A DNA stretch of 64,000 nt, from positions 1,240,001 through 1,304,000 of the forward strand of contig NZ_CP028811.1 in the NCBI RefSeq assembly GCF_003055625.1, given 5' to 3'. Positions 45,661 to 53,836 of this stretch are shown here, in pieces. Position 1 is the first letter of the stretch. Every line of letters begins with the position of its first letter. Made by a program: the position numbers and the translations under genes. This stretch comes from Flavobacterium magnum (GTDB taxonomy: Bacteria; Bacteroidota; Bacteroidia; Flavobacteriales; Flavobacteriaceae). A model generated the notes under the pieces. It saw only the letters and a list, made by a program, of their open reading frames with translations, did no database searches and was not told the origin of the DNA.

Positions 45661-46337
45661 TGGCTTATATACTGAATATTGAGACGGCAACAAAAAACTG
45701 TTCGGTTGCCTTAGCTAAGGACGGTATCCTGGTCCTGCACCGCGAAGTCGCTGACCAGGATTATTCCCACGCTGAAAAACTTCATTTGTTTATCGATGAG
45801 TTGCTTCGTGAAGCCGGAATCGCCTACGCGGCGCTCGATGCAATTGCCGTAAGTCAGGGGCCGGGCTCCTATACGGGTTTGCGCATCGGCGTTTCCGCAG
45901 CCAAAGGCCTGTGTTATGCATTGGACATCCCGTTGATGGCAGTCGATACCTTGCAGGTGCTGGCTTTGGGTTTACGAAATCTTTCACTGCCTGGAAATGC
46001 ACGCATCATCCCGATGATCGATGCGCGGCGGATGGAAGTCTACAGCGCGGTTTTCAATGCAGAATTTGAGAAAATCCGCGAGGTCCGTGCTGAAGTGATC
46101 ACACCTGAAAGCTTTCAGGAATGGGGCGGCCCGATTTACGTCGTAGGTGATTGCGCGGAGAAATGCAAGCCGGTGCTCGCTTCGGATGCAATTATTTTTG
46201 TTGAGGATGTCGTATTCCCATCGGCGATCGATATGTGTGGGTTATCGTATGAAAGCCATAAAAAAAGCGACACTGTAGATGTCGCTTATTTTGAACCCTA
46301 TTATTTAAAGGATTTTTTCTTTCCTTCCAAATCTTGA
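45660..46337 (+). CDS. tsaB: tRNA threonylcarbamoyladenosine protein TsaB
   Basis: TsaB pairs with TsaD in making t6A37 in ANN-decoding tRNAs. The 225-residue protein has the ASKHA-like N-terminal fold (LNIETATKNCSVAL), VSQGPGSYTGLRIG, and PMIDARRMEVYSAVF. The start ATG overlaps the adaptor stop by one base. Its last codons contain a strong leftward terminator hairpin for the opposite gene. The C-terminal FEPYYLKDF is conserved in the flavobacterial proteins I recall. Confidence 0.95.
   Translation: MAYILNIETATKNCSVALAKDGILVLHREVADQDYSHAEKLHLFIDELLREAGIAYAALDAIAVSQGPGSYTGLRIGVSAAKGLCYALDIPLMAVDTLQVLALGLRNLSLPGNARIIPMIDARRMEVYSAVFNAEFEKIREVRAEVITPESFQEWGGPIYVVGDCAEKCKPVLASDAIIFVEDVVFPSAIDMCGLSYESHKKSDTVDVAYFEPYYLKDFFFPSKS
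46260..46287 (-). terminator. Leftward intrinsic terminator inside tsaB 3' end
   Basis: On the minus strand, AAGCGACA-tctacag-TGTCGCTT is an eight-pair stem followed at once by a seven-T run. It is placed to end the leftward transcript of the secreted protein gene, whose stop is at 46339. The hairpin lies within tsaB codons for ESHKKSDTVDVAY. Confidence 0.75.
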
Positions 46338-46338
46338 C

Positions 46339-47037
46339 TTAAGATAATGTTGACAGGAACTCGGTAAGTTTGACCATATCGTTTTCCTTTTTGAATGACA
46401 AGTCGTTTTCTTTCAGGTACGTATTGATTTTCTCAGCCTGCTCAGGGAACAGTTCCTGAAGTTTCTTTTTGTTTTTCGGAAATGACACGACGCTGTTGTT
46501 TTTCAGCATCAGGTAATACTCCTCCGATTGCTTGTCGTAGCGCGGTGGCGTGTAACTTCCGTAACCGTTCATCGGCTGTTTTTCAGGTATGAGCGTAACT
46601 TTTTCCTTTTTCAGCAGTGTGACACCGTTTACCGTCGTCTTTTCGACCATATAGCCTTTTGCACTCACGTTCTCACTGTTCTTATAATCCACCAGCCTGT
46701 AAACAGTCCCGGTTTTGAGCGTTACCGTGTTGAAATCATCCTGTTTAGGGAGCAGGAAAATTTTCCCGTCACCATTGTCGATTTCCATTTCGTCACTGTA
46801 AGCGTTGTATTTCACCAGGATTGTTTCCTTGACGTTGCTGATTTGGGCCAGTACGAAATTAGGCAAGACATATGGTGTACCGGTAGCTGCTGCAGATTCT
46901 TTCTTGCCGATTTTTTCAGCCAGTTCCGAACTGCCGCCGTTTGTAGTATTGATTTTTCCGCTCAGTCTCATGTTTTGTGCTGAAACACCTGAAACTGCTA
47001 AAGTGGTAGCGGCCATAACGGCCATTAATTTTCTCAT
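46339..47037 (-). CDS. Secreted protein of unknown function
   Basis: I do not recognise this family. The 232-residue protein has a signal peptide (MRKLMAVMAATTLAVSGVSAQ). The mature part is hydrophilic with predicted beta-rich segments (TVTLKTGTVYRLVDY, GVTLLKKEKVTLIP) and a helical C-terminal third (KKKLQELFPEQAEKINTYLKEN). No cysteines or catalytic motifs stand out. It is convergent with tsaB with one base between the stops, and uses a terminator inside tsaB. The ATG at 47037 was chosen over a TTG two codons earlier. Confidence 0.75.
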   Translation of the reverse strand: MRKLMAVMAATTLAVSGVSAQNMRLSGKINTTNGGSSELAEKIGKKESAAATGTPYVLPNFVLAQISNVKETILVKYNAYSDEMEIDNGDGKIFLLPKQDDFNTVTLKTGTVYRLVDYKNSENVSAKGYMVEKTTVNGVTLLKKEKVTLIPEKQPMNGYGSYTPPRYDKQSEEYYLMLKNNSVVSFPKNKKKLQELFPEQAEKINTYLKENDLSFKKENDMVKLTEFLSTLS

Positions 47038-47150
47038 TTTCAATTTTTATATATTAAGGTGGTTTTTAAAAGGCTGTAAAAATATGTATTTTGGGGTCGG
47101 TACCCAAATCCAACGCGTTAATCTATGTTAAAATTGTAGGCGCCAATATT

Positions 47151-47516
47151 TTAGCCGTGGTACACACGTGAGGCGGTAATTTTACCGTTTTTGATTTCCA
47201 ATACTTCTGCGACGGCCATATCGGCTTCGCCCGGCACCGAACGCACGTACTCCATAAACACGCGTTGCCCGTTGGCGGTAAGCGATGTGACGCGGTAATG
47301 AAGTTGAGGCAAGCGCGTGAACGCATCTTCCCACCAATCATGTAAAGCCGCTTTTCCTTTTACAAAACCATCTGATTCCGGTTTACGCAGCCTTAATTTC
47401 GGGCTGAAATGTATCGCGTTGTCATCGTAAAGCGAAAGCAGTCTCTCCAGGTCGTGGTTGTTAAAGGCGTCGAACCACTGCCGTGCTATATTTTCATTCT
47501 GGTTTTCCAAACTCAA
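47151..47516 (-). CDS. NTF2-like / SnoaL-type protein
   Basis: The 121-residue protein has the NTF2-like cone fold pattern: ARQWFDAFNNHDLERLLSLYDDNAIHFSP, GKAALHDWWEDAF, then beta strands ending VAEVLEIKNGKITASRVYHG. The family includes isomerases, cyclases and non-enzymes, so no reaction can be named. The start is inferred as TTG at 47516, whose last two bases open the TGA stop of the upstream pseudouridine synthase, which implies coupling. A longer in-frame reading to 47561 would overlap that gene by about 49 bases. Confidence 0.75.
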   Translation of the reverse strand: MSLENQNENIARQWFDAFNNHDLERLLSLYDDNAIHFSPKLRLRKPESDGFVKGKAALHDWWEDAFTRLPQLHYRVTSLTANGQRVFMEYVRSVPGEADMAVAEVLEIKNGKITASRVYHG

Positions 47517-48421
47517 CTGTTTTTGAGGTTGATGATTTCCTGTTCGGTAAGGAATCGCCAATTGCCGCGTGGCAGGTTCTTTTTTGTAAGTCCGGCAAAA
47601 GCCACCCTGTCGATACGCAAAACGTCATATCCGAAATGCTCAAAAATGGTGCGGACAATCTTGACATTCGAGGTTTTCAACTTTAGGCCCACTTCATTTT
47701 TCGGCTGGTCTTCGATGTAACTCACTTCTTCCACATACACCTTGTGCTCTTCTATCATCGGGCCTTTTGCGATTTTCTCAAGGTCTTCATATTTTAGATT
47801 TTTGTCAAGCGAAACCTGATAAATTTTAGACGAGCGCTGGCTGGTCTGCGTGAATTTAGTGATGATGTCATTGTCATTGGTGAGCAGCAGCAAACCGGTC
47901 GTATTCTTATCCATACGGCCTACCGGGCTTATTTTAGAGGTGGTGGCACCACGCACCAGATCGAGCACGTTGCGCATTTCTCCGGTTTCATCAGAAGAAG
48001 TAGTGAAGTTCTTGGGCTTATTCAGTAGGATGTACTCTTTCTTTTCCGGTGTAACGAGGTTGCCGTCGAAGTTGACCACATCGCCTTTTTTTACCTTGTA
48101 GCCCATTTCAGTGACCGGGATTCCGTTGACTTTCACGTTACCCGACTGGATGTAGATGTCTGCATCGCGACGCGAACACATCCCGGAATTGGCAATGTAT
48201 TTGTTCAGTCGGATCTCGTCCGGGTTCTTAGGGGTTTTCGGTTTCGGGGTTTTTGTAGCCGGCTTGGCGAATTTTCCCGCAGGTTTTCCTGCAGCCGTCT
48301 CCGGTGCCGCTTTCTTTCCCTGTGCGCGTTTTGGCATAGGCGGCTTCGGCTTGTTTGTTGATGGCCTGCCGCTGCCAGGTCTCGAACCTCCGCGTTTGTT
48401 ACTTCCTTCCCTGTTCGTCAT
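47513..48421 (-). CDS. RsuA/RluB/RluF-family rRNA pseudouridine synthase
   Basis: This enzyme converts a uridine in ribosomal RNA to pseudouridine. The 302-residue protein has a basic Pro/Lys/Gly-rich tail (about 1-70), an S4 RNA-binding domain (RLNKYIANSGMCSRRDADIYI), and the catalytic core with VGRMDKNTTGLLLLTND, where the Asp is the nucleophile. The exact RNA position cannot be read from sequence. The ATG at 48421 was preferred because upstream codons fall in the promoter and repeat region. The NTF2-like gene overlaps its end. Confidence 0.9.
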   Translation of the reverse strand: MTNREGSNKRGGSRPGSGRPSTNKPKPPMPKRAQGKKAAPETAAGKPAGKFAKPATKTPKPKTPKNPDEIRLNKYIANSGMCSRRDADIYIQSGNVKVNGIPVTEMGYKVKKGDVVNFDGNLVTPEKKEYILLNKPKNFTTSSDETGEMRNVLDLVRGATTSKISPVGRMDKNTTGLLLLTNDNDIITKFTQTSQRSSKIYQVSLDKNLKYEDLEKIAKGPMIEEHKVYVEEVSYIEDQPKNEVGLKLKTSNVKIVRTIFEHFGYDVLRIDRVAFAGLTKKNLPRGNWRFLTEQEIINLKNS

Positions 48422-48440
48422 GGTATTCTGAAATTTTTTG

Positions 48441-48448
48441 CAAAGATA
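48441..48448 (-). promoter_or_regulatory. -7 box of the pseudouridine synthase gene
   Basis: The minus strand reads TATCTTTG, 19 bases before the start codon. No -33 TTG at ideal spacing. Repeat copy C lies just upstream. Confidence 0.5.
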
Positions 48449-48468
48449 GGGTTTATTATGACACGGAA

Positions 48469-48552
48469 CGCCTAGCCCCGGTAGAGGCATATATCCTTTG
48501 CTGCTGCTTCTTTAGCAGCACAAAGATATGGCCGATAACGGGATCAGCTTCT
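48469..48552 (+). repeat. Dispersed hairpin repeat, copy C
   Basis: The core has CCTAGCCCCGGTAGAGG and ATATCC, then a well-formed hairpin in which TTTGCTGCT pairs with AGCAGC-A-CAAA, closed by ATATC with GATAT, then GGCCGATAACGGGATCAGCTTC. The variable hairpin differs in sequence from the other copies but keeps its pairing. It lies between two leftward genes. Confidence 0.78.
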
Positions 48553-48560
48553 CAGAAAAA

Positions 48561-49502
48561 TTACAACAAATTGCGTCCGTGCCATAATACCGAAGGATCG
48601 ATCAGCACGATGCAGAAAATACCCGCGACGATGAGCGTCTTTAAGGTGAGGTGCAGGCGCAGGTATTGGGCCTTGTTGTCCGACTTCCAGAGGTAGATGT
48701 TGAAGAAAACCAAAGCAACCAGGCAGGTGTAGAAATACAGGTCCATGTAGCCCACGTCATAGTCTTCGATAAGCAGGTATACCGGAAAAAGTGTGGAAAA
48801 AGCGAGGAAGGAAATGGCTTTTTTGGCCGCTTTCTCACCATATTCAATCGGTATGGTGCTGTAGCCGTTGGCCAGGTCGCCCGCAAGGTTCTCGAGATCC
48901 TTGACGATTTCACGTATCAGCAGCAGCAGGAACAGGAAACTCGCATGGCTGAAAATGATGCCTGCTTTTTGCAGGTCGTAGTCCTCGAACTGGGTCTTGA
49001 AAAAATAAATCAGGAGTCCGAAAAAGGGAAATACCGCCAGGAACGCTGCCGTAACATTGCCGATAATCGCATATTTCTTGAGCTTGTGTGAGTAAAACCA
49101 AATCAGGAAAATATATACGGAGAAGAACAGACTTACCCGCCAGGAGATCAGTAACCCCAAAGCCACAGCCAGGAAATTGAGGCCAAAATACACCGATAGT
49201 TTGGTTTTCTGGCTGACCAGCCGGTCGAGCATCGACTTCTGCGGCCGGTTGATCAGGTCTTTTTTGGCGTCGTAAAAATTGTTGATGATGTAGCCCGCCG
49301 CGATACAACAGGACGAGACAGTCACCAGGACAAACAAGCGCCAGTCCAGGAGAACGTCGAGCGCACGGGAGTTTCCGGGTGCCAGTATGAAAATCGCTGA
49401 GAGGTATTGTGCCAGGATGATGACGGGGATATTGTAGCCGCGCACTACGGAGAACAAACTCACGATCTTCATCAACAGCAGGCGGTTCTTCCTGCTTAGC
49501 AT
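48561..49502 (-). CDS. UbiA-type prenyltransferase, geranylgeranylglycerol-phosphate geranylgeranyltransferase-like
   Basis: The 313-residue protein has about eight membrane helices and both UbiA Asp-rich motifs: NNFYDAKKDLINRP near residues 69-82 and DLENLAGDLANGYSTIP near 195-211. Flavobacterial members are commonly annotated as geranylgeranylglycerol-phosphate geranylgeranyltransferase, the second prenyl-transfer step of archaeal-type ether lipids; the real substrate here is unknown, and a quinone or heme role cannot be excluded. It follows mevalonate kinase and mvaD in the same direction, linking it to isoprenoid supply. Confidence 0.82.
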   Translation of the reverse strand: MLSRKNRLLLMKIVSLFSVVRGYNIPVIILAQYLSAIFILAPGNSRALDVLLDWRLFVLVTVSSCCIAAGYIINNFYDAKKDLINRPQKSMLDRLVSQKTKLSVYFGLNFLAVALGLLISWRVSLFFSVYIFLIWFYSHKLKKYAIIGNVTAAFLAVFPFFGLLIYFFKTQFEDYDLQKAGIIFSHASFLFLLLLIREIVKDLENLAGDLANGYSTIPIEYGEKAAKKAISFLAFSTLFPVYLLIEDYDVGYMDLYFYTCLVALVFFNIYLWKSDNKAQYLRLHLTLKTLIVAGIFCIVLIDPSVLWHGRNLL

Positions 49503-49586
49503 GATTGAAAGCGCGCAGAGGCTACAGGTTGCAGACTGGTCGGTAATGCAGGATAGGTGTACCTTGTAACTTGCACCTGAGCGTTT

Positions 49587-50525
49587 TTAAAATTGGTATA
49601 CGACTTCCAGTTTGTAGTCTTTCAGGGAAGCCTGGGCTTTTTCCAGGTCCTCGGTGAATCCGAGGATGTAGCCGCCGCCGCCTGAGCCGCAAAGCTTGAG
49701 GTAATAGTCGTTCGTGTCAATGCCCTTTTGCCAGATACCGTGGAATTGCTCGGGGATCATCGGCTTGAAATTGTCCAAGACGACCCTTGACAGTTTCTTG
49801 GTATTTGAAAACAGCGATTTGCGGTCGCCGCCGAGGAAATTCTCAACACAAAGATCGGTGTATTTCACGAACTGGTTTTTCAACATCGTACGGAAGCCCT
49901 TGTCTTTCAGGTTTTCCATGAAGATATTCACCATCGGTGCGGTTTCACCGACAATTCCTGAGTCCAGCAAAAACACGGCGCCTTTCCCGGAAGTACTTTG
50001 GGTGGGGATGCCGGTGGCTTCGATATTGTCCCTGGAATTGATTAAGATCGGGATGCTCAAATAGCTGTTTAAAGGATCGAGGCCCGAACTTTTCCCGTGG
50101 AAAAACGATTCCATCTGCCCGAAGATATTCTTGAGTGTCAGAAGCTTCTCACGCGTCAGGTTTTCCAAAACGGTGATCTTATTTTTCGCGTATTTGTCGT
50201 AAATCGCAGCCACCAATGCGCCGCTGCTGCCCACGCCATAACCCTGCGGGATGCTGGAATCGAAATACATGCCCGCTTCAACGTCTTTCTTAAGGGCGCC
50301 TAAGTCAAACTGCACCAACTCCGGCTGCTCTGCCTGAAGCGTTTCAAGATGCGATATAAATCTTTTGAGGTTGGCGTTGGATTTGATTGCCTCAGCTGCA
50401 GGATTTCCGTCTGATTTGAGGGCGCCATTGTAAAAATTGTAAGGAATTGACAATCCTTTGGAATCCTTGATAATACCGTATTCGCCGAATAGCAGTATTT
50501 TGGAGTAGAATAAAGGTCCTTTCAT
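49587..50525 (-). CDS. Mevalonate kinase-like GHMP kinase
   Basis: The 312-residue GHMP kinase has the ATP-binding glycine motif PQGYGVGSSGALVAAI near residues 92-107 and the C-terminal GSGGGGYILGF motif. Together with the neighbouring mvaD this identifies it as mevalonate kinase of the mevalonate pathway, phosphorylating mevalonate. It starts 9 bases after mvaD ends and precedes a UbiA prenyltransferase by 84 bases, so the three form a leftward isoprenoid operon. Confidence 0.88.
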   Translation of the reverse strand: MKGPLFYSKILLFGEYGIIKDSKGLSIPYNFYNGALKSDGNPAAEAIKSNANLKRFISHLETLQAEQPELVQFDLGALKKDVEAGMYFDSSIPQGYGVGSSGALVAAIYDKYAKNKITVLENLTREKLLTLKNIFGQMESFFHGKSSGLDPLNSYLSIPILINSRDNIEATGIPTQSTSGKGAVFLLDSGIVGETAPMVNIFMENLKDKGFRTMLKNQFVKYTDLCVENFLGGDRKSLFSNTKKLSRVVLDNFKPMIPEQFHGIWQKGIDTNDYYLKLCGSGGGGYILGFTEDLEKAQASLKDYKLEVVYQF

Positions 50526-50534
50526 ATTTTTATG

Positions 50535-51617
50535 TCAAATTAATTCAGCCCCATGGCCAATCGTGTCACAAATATACTGACCATTTTCGCAATAGCCAAC
50601 TAATTCCGTCTTAATAAAGTCCAAAACTTCCACGCTAACGTTTTCGGGATAAAGCACATGTACATTCGCACCGGCATCGAGCGTGAAACAAACAGGAATT
50701 CCGGTGTGTTTCCTGAATGCCCAGATGCGGTTGATGATCTCCAGCGTATGCGGCTTCATCAGGATGTAATATGGCATCGAGGTCATCATCATGGCGTGCA
50801 ACGTCAGCGCCTCACTTTCCAAGATACTTACGAAATCTTCGAGATTCCCGTTTTGCAAAACGACGCTGAGCCTGCTTAAATTGTGGTGGGCCTGCGAAAA
50901 CCGCTGTGCCGCGAACGGGTGCCCGTGCATCAAATCGTGCCCGACGGTGCTTGACACTTCCTTTTTGCCTTTGTCAACCAGCAGGATAGTGTCCTGATAT
51001 TGCCTGAAATTGTCGTGGATCGGATGCGGGAATGCAAGGCCATAACTATCGGAACTTTCTGGGAAATCAGCGTGCGCGCCCCAGATTACGACATCGCCCC
51101 TGACGCTGCGGCAGGCGCTTCCGGATCCGAGTCGTGCCAGGAAGGAGGCTTTCCGGTAGAAATAATCGTCGTTGATTTCAGGTGAAAGCTGCCTTTCAAC
51201 CTGCATCAATGCCACAGCCAGCGCCGCCATTCCCGACGCCGAAGAGGCGATTCCGGAACTGTGCGGGAAAGTGTTTCTGGTGTCGATTGTGAAATGATAT
51301 TTTTTCAGGAACGGCACGTAGGCCTGGATCCTTTCGAAGAATTTTTCGATTTTGGGCTTGAAATCGTCCTTCGGCCTGCCATCGAAAAGCAGTTCGAATG
51401 AAAACGAGCCGTCGTTATTTTTTTCGGCGAAGGCCAGCGTAGTAATGGTTTTGCAATGACTCAGCGTGAAGCTCACCGACGGATTTGCAGGAATCTGGTT
51501 TTCTTTCTTTCCCCAGTATTTCACCAGTGCAATGTTGCTGGGCGCAGACACGCTCACGCTGCCCTGGGTAAGATCATTCGTGTATTTTTTCGGGAGGAAT
51601 TGCGTCTCGGGATCCAT
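50535..51617 (-). CDS. mvaD: Diphosphomevalonate decarboxylase
   Basis: This GHMP-superfamily enzyme makes isopentenyl diphosphate from diphosphomevalonate with ATP. The 360-residue protein has SAPSNIALVKYWGKKE near residue 25, the phosphate loop HSSGIASSASGMAAL near 120, and SGSACRSVRGDVVIWG. Most of these match the family consensus. The ATG at 51617 was chosen; six upstream in-frame codons overlap the promoter. It heads the leftward operon with mevalonate kinase and a UbiA enzyme. Confidence 0.93.
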   Translation of the reverse strand: MDPETQFLPKKYTNDLTQGSVSVSAPSNIALVKYWGKKENQIPANPSVSFTLSHCKTITTLAFAEKNNDGSFSFELLFDGRPKDDFKPKIEKFFERIQAYVPFLKKYHFTIDTRNTFPHSSGIASSASGMAALAVALMQVERQLSPEINDDYFYRKASFLARLGSGSACRSVRGDVVIWGAHADFPESSDSYGLAFPHPIHDNFRQYQDTILLVDKGKKEVSSTVGHDLMHGHPFAAQRFSQAHHNLSRLSVVLQNGNLEDFVSILESEALTLHAMMMTSMPYYILMKPHTLEIINRIWAFRKHTGIPVCFTLDAGANVHVLYPENVSVEVLDFIKTELVGYCENGQYICDTIGHGAELI

Positions 51618-51632
51618 AAAATGTATTTGCTG

Positions 51633-51640
51633 CAAAGATA
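51633..51640 (-). promoter_or_regulatory. -7 box of mvaD operon
   Basis: The minus strand reads TATCTTTG, ending 15 bases before the mvaD start codon. No -33 TTG at ideal spacing. Confidence 0.55.
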
Positions 51641-51684
51641 CTTTTTTTGTTCCGACAGGTTTTTACTACTTTTAAGAAAAAAAC

Positions 51685-52161
51685 ATGAATAAGTATTTCA
51701 GGATTTTGATTTTCGTCGCCACCTGCCTCGGTATCGGCTATTGCTCAGGGATTGCGACCCAATCCGGGGGGAACGATTGGTTCCCAACGCTTAAAAAACC
51801 GGTATTCAATCCCCCTAAGGAAGTCTTCATGCCCGTCTGGACCACACTTTACGTTTTTATGGGCGTGGCTGCGGGACTGGTCTGGGCTGAAATCGAATCG
51901 AGGCGTGAGGAGGTTGCATCGGCGTTGCGTTTTTTCTGGATCCAGCTCGCACTCAATGCGGCCTGGTCGTTCCTCTTTTTCATGCTTAAGAATCCGTTGC
52001 TCGCGTTTATCGAAATGATTGTTCTGTGGCTCATGATTTATGAAACCTGGTACAAGTTCCGAAGGATTAATGCCGTTTCGGGCTGGCTTTTTGTCCCTTA
52101 CCTGCTTTGGGTTTCGTTTGCGTTGGTGCTCAACGGCAGCCTTTGGTGGCTGAACCGCTAA
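51685..52161 (+). CDS. tspO: TspO/MBR family protein
   Basis: TspO is a five-helix membrane protein that binds porphyrins and cholesterol-like ligands. The 158-residue product has the family signature (GGNDWFPTLKKPVFNPPKEVFMPVWTTLY in two parts: the W-F-LKKP and the PPxxVFxPVWTxLY stretch), and the C-terminal WFRRINAVSGWLFVPYLLW-like region. Function in flavobacteria is not defined. It stands alone, divergent from mvaD and before nuoA. Confidence 0.93.
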   Translation: MNKYFRILIFVATCLGIGYCSGIATQSGGNDWFPTLKKPVFNPPKEVFMPVWTTLYVFMGVAAGLVWAEIESRREEVASALRFFWIQLALNAAWSFLFFMLKNPLLAFIEMIVLWLMIYETWYKFRRINAVSGWLFVPYLLWVSFALVLNGSLWWLNR

Positions 52162-52243
52162 ACATCGGTACAAAGCGTTATTTATAATCAATAAAAATTA
52201 CGATTTTATAACGATATAGTAGGTACGAAATTTGGCTTTTGGG

Positions 52244-52274
52244 TTGTGATTTCAATACCCGCAAGTTATCTTTG
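52244..52274 (+). promoter_or_regulatory. Promoter of the nuo operon
   Basis: TATCTTTG at 52267-52274 matches the -7 box; TTG at 52244-52246 lies 20 bases upstream, slightly long. The start point near 52279 leaves about 20 bases before nuoA. Confidence 0.6.
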
Positions 52275-52299
52275 TTCCCAAATTTTTTTACAGCTGATT

Positions 52300-52665
52300 A
52301 TGCATTCAACCCAAACGGATTACCTCCCGATTTTAATCCAGATGCTTCTGGCGGTCGGATTTGTAGTGCTGACGATTATCGGTTCCAGTTTCCTGGGCCC
52401 GAAAAGGCATTCCAAAAATAAAGACAAGTCTTTCGAATGCGGGATCGAATCCATCGGAAACGCACGCGTGCCGTTTTCGGTAAAATATTTCCTCGTCGCG
52501 ATCCTGTTCGTGTTGTTTGATGTCGAGGTGATTTTCCTGTATCCATGGGCTGTCAACTTTAAGGACATGGGCATCGACGGACTGCTGAAAATGGGTGTAT
52601 TTATGATCCTGTTGCTGGTCGGATTTTTTTATGTAATGAAGAAGAAGGGCCTCGAGTGGGACTAA
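52300..52665 (+). CDS. nuoA: NADH-quinone oxidoreductase subunit A
   Basis: NuoA is a three-helix membrane subunit of Complex I. The 121-residue protein has the conserved loop YECGIES-type motif (SFECGIESIGNARVPFSVKYF) and the following FDVEVIFLYPWA. The ATG at 52300 (MHSTQTDYLP) was chosen because it lies just after the promoter; the in-frame ATG at 52246 lies inside it. It is the first gene of nuoA-M, followed by nuoB 75 bases later. Confidence 0.95.
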   Translation: MHSTQTDYLPILIQMLLAVGFVVLTIIGSSFLGPKRHSKNKDKSFECGIESIGNARVPFSVKYFLVAILFVLFDVEVIFLYPWAVNFKDMGIDGLLKMGVFMILLLVGFFYVMKKKGLEWD

Positions 52666-52740
52666 CCGATTTTAGAACTGGGATGTCAGATCCGATTTTC
52701 AGGTTGCTGACTCTTGATTCTCAATTCAAAAATTTTTAAA

Positions 52741-53292
52741 ATGAGCGATTCAAAAATAATAACCAATGCGCCGGCTCCTGAAGGTTATTCAGGAGAAGGT
52801 TTTTTTGCAACGAGGCTGGATTCTGTTGTCGGGATGGCGCGTGCCAATTCACTTTGGCCATTGCCGTTTGCGACTTCCTGCTGCGGGATTGAGTTTATGG
52901 CTACGATGGCATCACATTATGACGTGGCGCGTTTCGGCTCAGAGCGTATGAGTTTCTCGCCGCGGCAGGCCGATATGTTGCTGGTGATGGGAACCATTGC
53001 GAAAAAAATGGCGCCAATCTTACGTCAGGTCTACGAGCAGATGGCCGAACCGCGCTGGGTTATCTCGGTGGGTGCCTGTGCCTGTTCTGGCGGAATTTTT
53101 GATACGTACTCCGTGTTGCAGGGTATCGACAAGGTGATCCCGGTTGACGTATACGTGCCCGGCTGTCCGCCCAGGCCGGAACAAATCCTTGACGGCATCA
53201 TGCGCCTGCAGGACCTTGTGCGATCTGAATCAGTAAGAAGAAGGAGTTCTCCGGAATACACCGAGTTGCTGGCTTCTTATAACATCAAATAA
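52741..53292 (+). CDS. nuoB: NADH-quinone oxidoreductase subunit B
   Basis: NuoB carries the terminal 4Fe-4S cluster N2 that reduces quinone. The 183-residue protein has [18 protein letters not shown] and [11 protein letters not shown], which supply the four cysteines. The ATG at 52741 matches the usual N-terminus; codons upstream in frame are non-coding. nuoC starts 2 bases after the stop. Confidence 0.97.
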   Translation: MSDSKIITNAPAPEGYSGEGFFATRLDSVVGMARANSLWPLPFATSCCGIEFMATMASHYDVARFGSERMSFSPRQADMLLVMGTIAKKMAPILRQVYEQMAEPRWVISVGACACSGGIFDTYSVLQGIDKVIPVDVYVPGCPPRPEQILDGIMRLQDLVRSESVRRRSSPEYTELLASYNIK

Positions 53293-53294
53293 TA

Positions 53295-53816
53295 ATGGCT
53301 TTAGAAACTGCTGTCATACAAAATACCCTAACCGACCAGTTCGGTGACAAAGTACGCCACTTCCAGCAAATTCACGATATCCTGACTTTTGAGGTGCAGA
53401 CCGAAAATATCACGGAAGTGATGGGATTCTTAAAAGATGATAAAACCATGCGGTTTAATTTCCTGACGACGTTGTGCGGGATGCATTTTCCGGACGCGGA
53501 AGCAGGAAGGCAATTCGGGATGGTCTACCACATGCACAACTGGATGGACAACGTCAGGGTGCGCATTAAGTGTTTTATGCCGGCTGACAAACCTGAAATC
53601 GATTCGGTCACGGGGTTGTTCCGAAGCGCCAATTGGCAGGAACGGGAAACCTATGATTTCTTCGGGATTATCTTTAAAGGGCATCCGCAGCTGAAGCGTA
53701 TTTTGAATATGGACGAAATGCAGTCATTCCCGATGCGCAAGGAATTCCCGCTCGAAGACGGCGGCAGGACCGACAAAGACGACCGTTTCTTTGGAAGGAC
53801 AACAGATAATTGTTAA
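53295..53816 (+). CDS. nuoC: NADH-quinone oxidoreductase subunit C
   Basis: NuoC is a peripheral-arm subunit of Complex I. The 173-residue protein has the 30-kDa subunit signature around FRSANWQERETYDFFGIIFKGHPQLKRIL, then PLRKEFPLED-like FPMRKEFPLEDGGR. It is a separate gene from nuoD, not the fused nuoCD of enterobacteria. It lies 2 bases after nuoB and 20 bases before nuoD. Confidence 0.96.
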   Translation: MALETAVIQNTLTDQFGDKVRHFQQIHDILTFEVQTENITEVMGFLKDDKTMRFNFLTTLCGMHFPDAEAGRQFGMVYHMHNWMDNVRVRIKCFMPADKPEIDSVTGLFRSANWQERETYDFFGIIFKGHPQLKRILNMDEMQSFPMRKEFPLEDGGRTDKDDRFFGRTTDNC

Positions 53817-53836
53817 TAATGTCATTGAAATAATAT

